A program made the translations under genes and the position numbers. A DNA stretch of 45,678 bases from Cellulomonas sp. (GTDB lineage: Bacteria > Actinomycetota > Actinomycetes > Actinomycetales > Cellulomonadaceae): NCBI GenBank assembly GCA_022013895.1, contig JAKLPK010000047.1, forward strand, positions 1 to 45,678. The letters are read 5' to 3'. Of the stretch, positions 42,228 through 45,678 are shown piece by piece (the stretch's first letter is position 1; every line of letters begins with the position of its first letter). The notes beneath the pieces were generated by a model that was given only the letters and a program-made list of their open reading frames with translations, had not been told where the DNA came from and did not search any database.

Positions 42228-43001
42228 GTGGCGGCAACGGTGGTGGCGCGCGGCGTCGTGGCGGGCTACGGCGGTGCGGCCGTGCTGGACGGGGTCGACG
42301 TGACGGTCGGCCCCGGCGATGCGATCGGCCTTCTCGGAGCATCAGGTGTCGGCAAGTCGACACTGCTCGCAGTGCTCGGCGGCGAGATCCCAGCGACCCT
42401 CGGATCCGTCGCGTTCGAGGGGCACCGGGTGTTCAAGCCGGCTCGGCGGGACCGGAAGATGCTGCGCGCCCGGTTGCGGACCGTGCACCAGAACGGGTTG
42501 GCGGGTCTGGACCCGACGCAGAGCGTCGAACGGGCCGTCCGTGGCGCGCTCGACGAGGCCCGCGCCGCGGGGCGGTCCACCGGCCGCGACACGGTCTCCG
42601 CGCTCGAGCTGTTCGGGCTGCCGGCCGCCTTCGCCGGGCGTCGCATCGGCACCCTCTCCGGCGGGGAGCGCCAGCGGCTCACGCTCGCGATCGCGCTGGC
42701 GCCACGGCCCGACGTCGTGCTGCTGGACGAGCCGCTCACGGCGGTCGACCCGCAGATGCGGCTCGAGCTCGCCCGTCTGGTTGCAGCCGTCGCCGCCGAT
42801 GAGGGCATCGGGCTGCTGGTCGCCTCTCACGACATGGCGCTGCTGGACGCGCTCACCCGCAGCGTGCACGTGCTGGCGGACGGGCGTCTGGTCGAGCACG
42901 GACCGCTGCGCACCGTGCTTGCCGATCCGAAGCACGAGGCGACCCGCGAGCTGGCAACCGCGCTCGCCGTCGCAACCCGCTCCTTCGCGCCCGCCCCCTG
43001 A
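42228..43001 (+). CDS. ABC transporter ATP-binding protein, orphan
   Basis: A 257-aa ATPase of the dipeptide/nickel/phosphonate importer type. Walker A GLLGASGVGKST, Q-loop RLRTVHQNGLAGLDP, signature LSGGERQRLTLA, Walker B DVVLLDEPLTAVD and switch His in LLVASHDMALL. GTG 42228 follows GGAGG (42218-42222) by 5 nt; the frame extends to 42180 without a site. No permease or substrate-binding gene is adjacent: upstream is the glpK terminator and downstream are convergent two-component genes, so partners must be elsewhere or it serves a non-transport role. The family resemblance to oligopeptide ATPases (NGLAGLDP) is clear. Confidence 0.9.
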   Translation: MAATVVARGVVAGYGGAAVLDGVDVTVGPGDAIGLLGASGVGKSTLLAVLGGEIPATLGSVAFEGHRVFKPARRDRKMLRARLRTVHQNGLAGLDPTQSVERAVRGALDEARAAGRSTGRDTVSALELFGLPAAFAGRRIGTLSGGERQRLTLAIALAPRPDVVLLDEPLTAVDPQMRLELARLVAAVAADEGIGLLVASHDMALLDALTRSVHVLADGRLVEHGPLRTVLADPKHEATRELATALAVATRSFAPAP

Positions 43002-43035
43002 CCCTTGCGAGGGGCGCCGACGAGGGGCGCCTGGT

Positions 43036-43701
43036 TCAGCGGTCGACGAGGCCGGTCTGGAAGGCGAGGACGACTGCCTGGACCCGGTCACGGACTCCGA
43101 GCTTGTCGAGCACATGGGCCACATGTGTCTTCACCGTGGCCTCCGAGAGGAAGAAACGGCTCGCGATCTCGGCGTTCGACAGCCCCTCGGCGATGGCCCG
43201 CAGCACCTCGCGCTCACGGGCGGTGAGAGCCGCCAGCCGGGGGTCCTCCTGCGTGCCCGACACCTCGACCGGCAACCGGTCGGCGAACAGCTCGAGCATC
43301 CGACGGGTGATCCTCGGGGCCACGACCGCGTCACCGGCCGCCACCGTGCGGATCGCATCGGCCAGCTCGGCCGGCCGGGCATCCTTGAGCAGGAAGCCAC
43401 TGGCGCCGGCCCGCAGTGCGGCGAACGCGTACTCGTCCAGGTCGAACGTGGTGAGGATCAGCACCCGGGCATCCGGCACCGCTGCGACCAGGGCACTCGT
43501 CGCCTCGATCCCGTTCATCCGCGGCATCCGCACATCCATCAGCACGACGTCCGGACGCAGCGCCGCAGCCTGCTCGAGCGCGATCTGACCGTCGCCGGCC
43601 TCACCGACCACGTCGATGCCGTCCTCGGCGTCCAGCACGAGCCGGAACCCCATCCGCATGAGGGGCTGGTCATCGACCAGGAGCACCCGGACCGCACTCA
43701 T
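43036..43701 (-). CDS. NarL/LuxR-family response regulator
   Basis: A 221-aa regulator with a receiver domain (acidic pair Asp10-Asp11, phospho-acceptor Asp56 in VLMDVRMP, Thr in LTTFD, Lys in LLKDA) and a LuxR helix-turn-helix (LTAREREVLRAIAEGLSNAE, IASRFFLSEATVKTHVAHVL). Its ATG overlaps the stop of the histidine kinase by 4 bp (ATGA, 43698-43701), showing they form one unit. Convergent with the orphan ABC ATPase. Probably controls the neighbouring ABC transporter genes that begin outside the window (inference). Confidence 0.95.
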   Translation of the reverse strand: MSAVRVLLVDDQPLMRMGFRLVLDAEDGIDVVGEAGDGQIALEQAAALRPDVVLMDVRMPRMNGIEATSALVAAVPDARVLILTTFDLDEYAFAALRAGASGFLLKDARPAELADAIRTVAAGDAVVAPRITRRMLELFADRLPVEVSGTQEDPRLAALTAREREVLRAIAEGLSNAEIASRFFLSEATVKTHVAHVLDKLGVRDRVQAVVLAFQTGLVDR

Positions 43702-45329
43702 GCCGGCACCTTCCAGACCTGGGACGGACGGGGGCCCGCATCGGGCGGGACCACGAGCTCGACCTGTACCCGCCAGCCCCCACGGTACGGTCCGGCGGTC
43801 GCCGTCCCCTCGAACACGGCCGCCCGTTCCCGCATGCCCACCAGTCCCCGACCCGCCGCGGCCGAGGCCCGCGGGACATGCGCCCCGCCGTCGTCCGTCA
43901 CCACCACCCTCACCTTGGCAGGTGTGGCGACCCCCTCGGGCAGGACGTCGACCAGGACCTCGACGGAGCCGACGCCGGGTGCGTGGCGCAGCACGTTGGT
44001 GAGGGACTCCTGGACCACGCGGAAGACGGCCAGTCGCAGGCCACCGTGCTCGGGCAGCTCCGCGGCGCGCGACCGGACCGGGAGCCCTGCCCGGCGGAAC
44101 CCCTCGACGAGGGTATCCAGATCGTCGCCGGCTGTCGGCTGCGGGGTCGTCGGTGCGAGGGGGTCGGCCGTCACCACCGCGGCGTCCGGCAGGGCGGCCG
44201 TCACCGGGCCGACGGCGGGCGCGGCCGCCCACGGCGCCTGGTCGGCTCCCGGGGTCGTCGACAGCGGACCGGGGTCGTCGGCACCACGCCGAGACCTCGA
44301 GCGGGCGGCACCCGGCGCATCGACGGGCGGCGGGGGCGGCGGCGCCCCGTCGGGTGCGGACGGATCGTTCCCGTCACCGTCGCGCAGCACACCGAGCATC
44401 CGGCGCATATCGGCGAGGGCCGCACGGCCCGTCTCGGAGGCCATGTCGAGCGCCTCCTCCGCGGCCTCGGGCGCGCGCCGCACGCTGGCCCGCGCACCGT
44501 CCGAGAGTGCCACCATGACCGACAGGCTGTGCGCCACCACATCGTGCATCTCGCGGGCGATCCGGGTGCGCTCCTGCATCGAGGCCAGCCGGGCCTGCTG
44601 CTGCCCCGCGGCGACCAGCTCGTGCGAGCGTCGCACGAGGTCGGCCACCTGCTGTCGACGCCCGTAGACGCTCAGGCCCACCGCCAGGAACCCCAGCCCG
44701 ACCACCACGTAGGAGAGCAGGGCGGCGAGCGCGAACCCGGTGAACGGACCCCAGCCAGGGAACGGCGAGCTGTCAGCACCCGATGTGGACACGCTCACCA
44801 CCGGGGCGAGCGCACCGGTGAGCGGCGTGATCCGGGCGGTCGCTGCGAAGCCGGCCGTCAGCACCGCCGTCATCCCGGCGAACGCCGACCAGGCCACCGC
44901 GGGACGGCGGTTCGCGGCCACCGTGTAGAGCGCGAACGGCAGGGCTGCGTCACCGGCCGGGATGCCCTGGCCCGACGGGATCAGCAGGCTCGCGGCGATC
45001 GTGACCGTCACCACCGCGAGCACCGTGACCGGCCAACGCCTGCGCCACACGATGACGACCAGCCCGATCAGGTTGGCGATCCCCTGCACCGCCATGACCG
45101 GGGCGGTGACGCCGACCCCGGTCGTGGCCATGAGCCCGATGCCGCTCGTGGCATCGATCACGACGAGCAGGCAGACCAGCACGTCCGAGGCCGCCGGGTG
45201 CACCGCGAAGAACCGTCTGAGCACCCCGAGCCGACGAACCTCGAGCTCGGTCAACGGACGCGGTGCACCGTCACCGTCACGTCGGTCGGCCGTCACCTGT
45301 GGGGCGACAGCCGACCGACGTGACGGCAC
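43698..45329 (-). CDS. NarL-type sensor histidine kinase (HisKA_3)
   Basis: A 543-aa kinase with five or six membrane helices in residues about 45-220 and little outside sequence, as in DesK/LiaS-type sensors. HisKA_3 motif RTRIAREMHDVVAHSLSVMV with His262; ATPase domain with ESLTNVLRHAPG, TDDGGAHV and GRGLVGMRERA. Between them (about 315-405) lies an unusual Pro/Ala/Arg-rich low-complexity insert including six consecutive Pro. GTG 45329 is chosen for GGAGG (45339-45335) with a 5-nt gap. A 17-bp perfect hairpin (45274-45326) covers the first coding codons. Located 20 bp after an ABC permease gene and overlapping its regulator. Confidence 0.92.
   Translation of the reverse strand: MPSRRSAVAPQVTADRRDGDGAPRPLTELEVRRLGVLRRFFAVHPAASDVLVCLLVVIDATSGIGLMATTGVGVTAPVMAVQGIANLIGLVVIVWRRRWPVTVLAVVTVTIAASLLIPSGQGIPAGDAALPFALYTVAANRRPAVAWSAFAGMTAVLTAGFAATARITPLTGALAPVVSVSTSGADSSPFPGWGPFTGFALAALLSYVVVGLGFLAVGLSVYGRRQQVADLVRRSHELVAAGQQQARLASMQERTRIAREMHDVVAHSLSVMVALSDGARASVRRAPEAAEEALDMASETGRAALADMRRMLGVLRDGDGNDPSAPDGAPPPPPPVDAPGAARSRSRRGADDPGPLSTTPGADQAPWAAAPAVGPVTAALPDAAVVTADPLAPTTPQPTAGDDLDTLVEGFRRAGLPVRSRAAELPEHGGLRLAVFRVVQESLTNVLRHAPGVGSVEVLVDVLPEGVATPAKVRVVVTDDGGAHVPRASAAAGRGLVGMRERAAVFEGTATAGPYRGGWRVQVELVVPPDAGPRPSQVWKVPA
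45274..45326 (-). promoter_or_regulatory. 17-bp perfect hairpin in the first codons of the histidine kinase
   Basis: On the minus-strand mRNA CCGTCACGTCGGTCGGC (45326-45310) pairs perfectly with 45290-45274 around a 19-nt loop. The stem starts 1 nt after the GTG start codon. It could be a terminator limiting read-through from the ABC genes, a translational brake, or a protein-binding site. Confidence 0.6.
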
Positions 45330-45349
45330 ACGTACCTCCGCTGACCTGG

Positions 45350-45678
45350 TCAGGCGTCGCGACTGCGGAGCACGACCACCGCGGCCACGAGAGCCAGCAC
45401 GGCCCACGCGACCAGCACGGCGAAACCGACCCACGGGTCGAGCACGGCACCGACGTGGTCCGGAACCGCCTGCATCGTCGCGATCGAGGAGTCCGTGGCC
45501 ATGATCTGCTGACCGGCGGTCCCGGGCAGCCACGGGCTGATGATCTGCCGGGGCTTCCACGGGATGGCCGCGAAGACCGTCTGGATGACGAGCAGGAAAC
45601 CCATGAGGGCGGCGATGGCGCCAGCCGTGTGCCGCATGAGGGCACCCACGCCGAGCGACAGCGCCGCGATGCCGACCA
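45350..45678 (-). CDS. ABC-2-type transporter permease, C-terminal part
   Basis: The last 109 residues of a membrane protein that begins beyond the right edge. Visible: VGIAALSLGVGALMRHTAGA, then a helix IAALMGFLLVIQTVFAAIPW, an outside loop (PWLPGTAGQQIMATDSSIAT) and a final helix GFAVLVAWAVLALVAAVVVL before RSRDA. The GxGALLRHTAGAIAAL pattern is typical of ABC-2 permeases in drug/lantibiotic-type exporters that pair with NarL-type two-component systems. Its stop is 20 bp before the kinase start. The ATPase partner presumably lies further right. Confidence 0.85.
   Translation of the reverse strand, partial: VGIAALSLGVGALMRHTAGAIAALMGFLLVIQTVFAAIPWKPRQIISPWLPGTAGQQIMATDSSIATMQAVPDHVGAVLDPWVGFAVLVAWAVLALVAAVVVLRSRDA

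Overview
The window reads as chromosomal DNA of a very high-GC actinobacterium. Evidence: strong G/C preference at third codon positions, many GTG starts, an alpha/beta-type aspartokinase gene, radA-disA, a four-repeat topA with a Lys/Ala-rich tail, and many genes whose start codon lies 5-8 nt after a TAnnnT or CAGGAT -10 box (leaderless mRNAs). The gene set (topA near tmk-holB, dnaX-recR-DUF5063-lysC-asd, argA-type GNAT, SorC regulator with glpD-glpF-glpK) suits the order Micrococcales, perhaps a relative of Cellulomonas; the genus is an inference. No prophage, IS element, CRISPR array or plasmid module is visible, so this is mostly core chromosome with short accessory pieces.

Layout. 1-0.1 kb: 5' end of a GntR-type regulator on the minus strand with a TTAC-N4-GTAA operator-like site. 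0.3-7.4 kb: a small orphan gene, then the minus-strand series dnaX, recR, DUF5063, lysC, asd (clamp loader, recombination mediator, first two steps of the aspartate family), interrupted by a plus-strand hexapeptide-repeat protein. 7.4-12.8 kb: plus-strand accessory genes: a stand-alone LigD-type primase-polymerase, an unknown protein, a DUF550 nucleotide pyrophosphohydrolase, a luciferase-like flavin oxidoreductase, a DUF2809 membrane protein, a tRNA-like element and an SPFH protein. 12.8-24.6 kb (minus): GH15 glucan hydrolase, tRNA-Thr(CGU), secreted S33 peptidase, holB, tmk, a Gfo/Idh/MocA oxidoreductase, topA, two PAP2 membrane phosphatases and a STAS protein. 24.8-30.6 kb (plus): OmpR-type regulator, histidine kinase, a GT2-GtrA fusion and a GT39 membrane glycosyltransferase, closed by a 20-bp-stem terminator. 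30.6-36.3 kb: a membrane-anchored exported protein, radA, disA, a second membrane-anchored exported protein, mutY and an argA-type acetyltransferase. 36.6-41.9 kb: SorC regulator divergent from glpD-glpF-glpK with a perfect operator-like inverted repeat between them. 42.2-45.7 kb: an orphan ABC ATPase, then a minus-strand ABC permease / histidine kinase / LuxR regulator series running off the window.

How the genes work together. dnaX and holB supply clamp-loader subunits, recR/radA/disA/mutY and the LigD-type polymerase cover repair, and topA sets supercoiling. lysC-asd feed lysine, threonine, methionine and diaminopimelate synthesis. The glp genes import glycerol (GlpF), phosphorylate it (GlpK) and oxidise glycerol-3-phosphate (GlpD). 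The most system-like cassette is 24.8-30.6 kb: a two-component pair followed by genes that could charge a polyprenyl-phosphate sugar (GT2), flip it (GtrA) and transfer it outside the membrane (GT39). I did not find a clearly new defence or metabolic system. The least explained signals are the tRNA-like element at 11915-11982, a related repeat in two distant intergenic regions (7529-7572 and 19463-19506), and a 17-bp perfect hairpin covering the first codons of the 43.7-45.3 kb histidine kinase.
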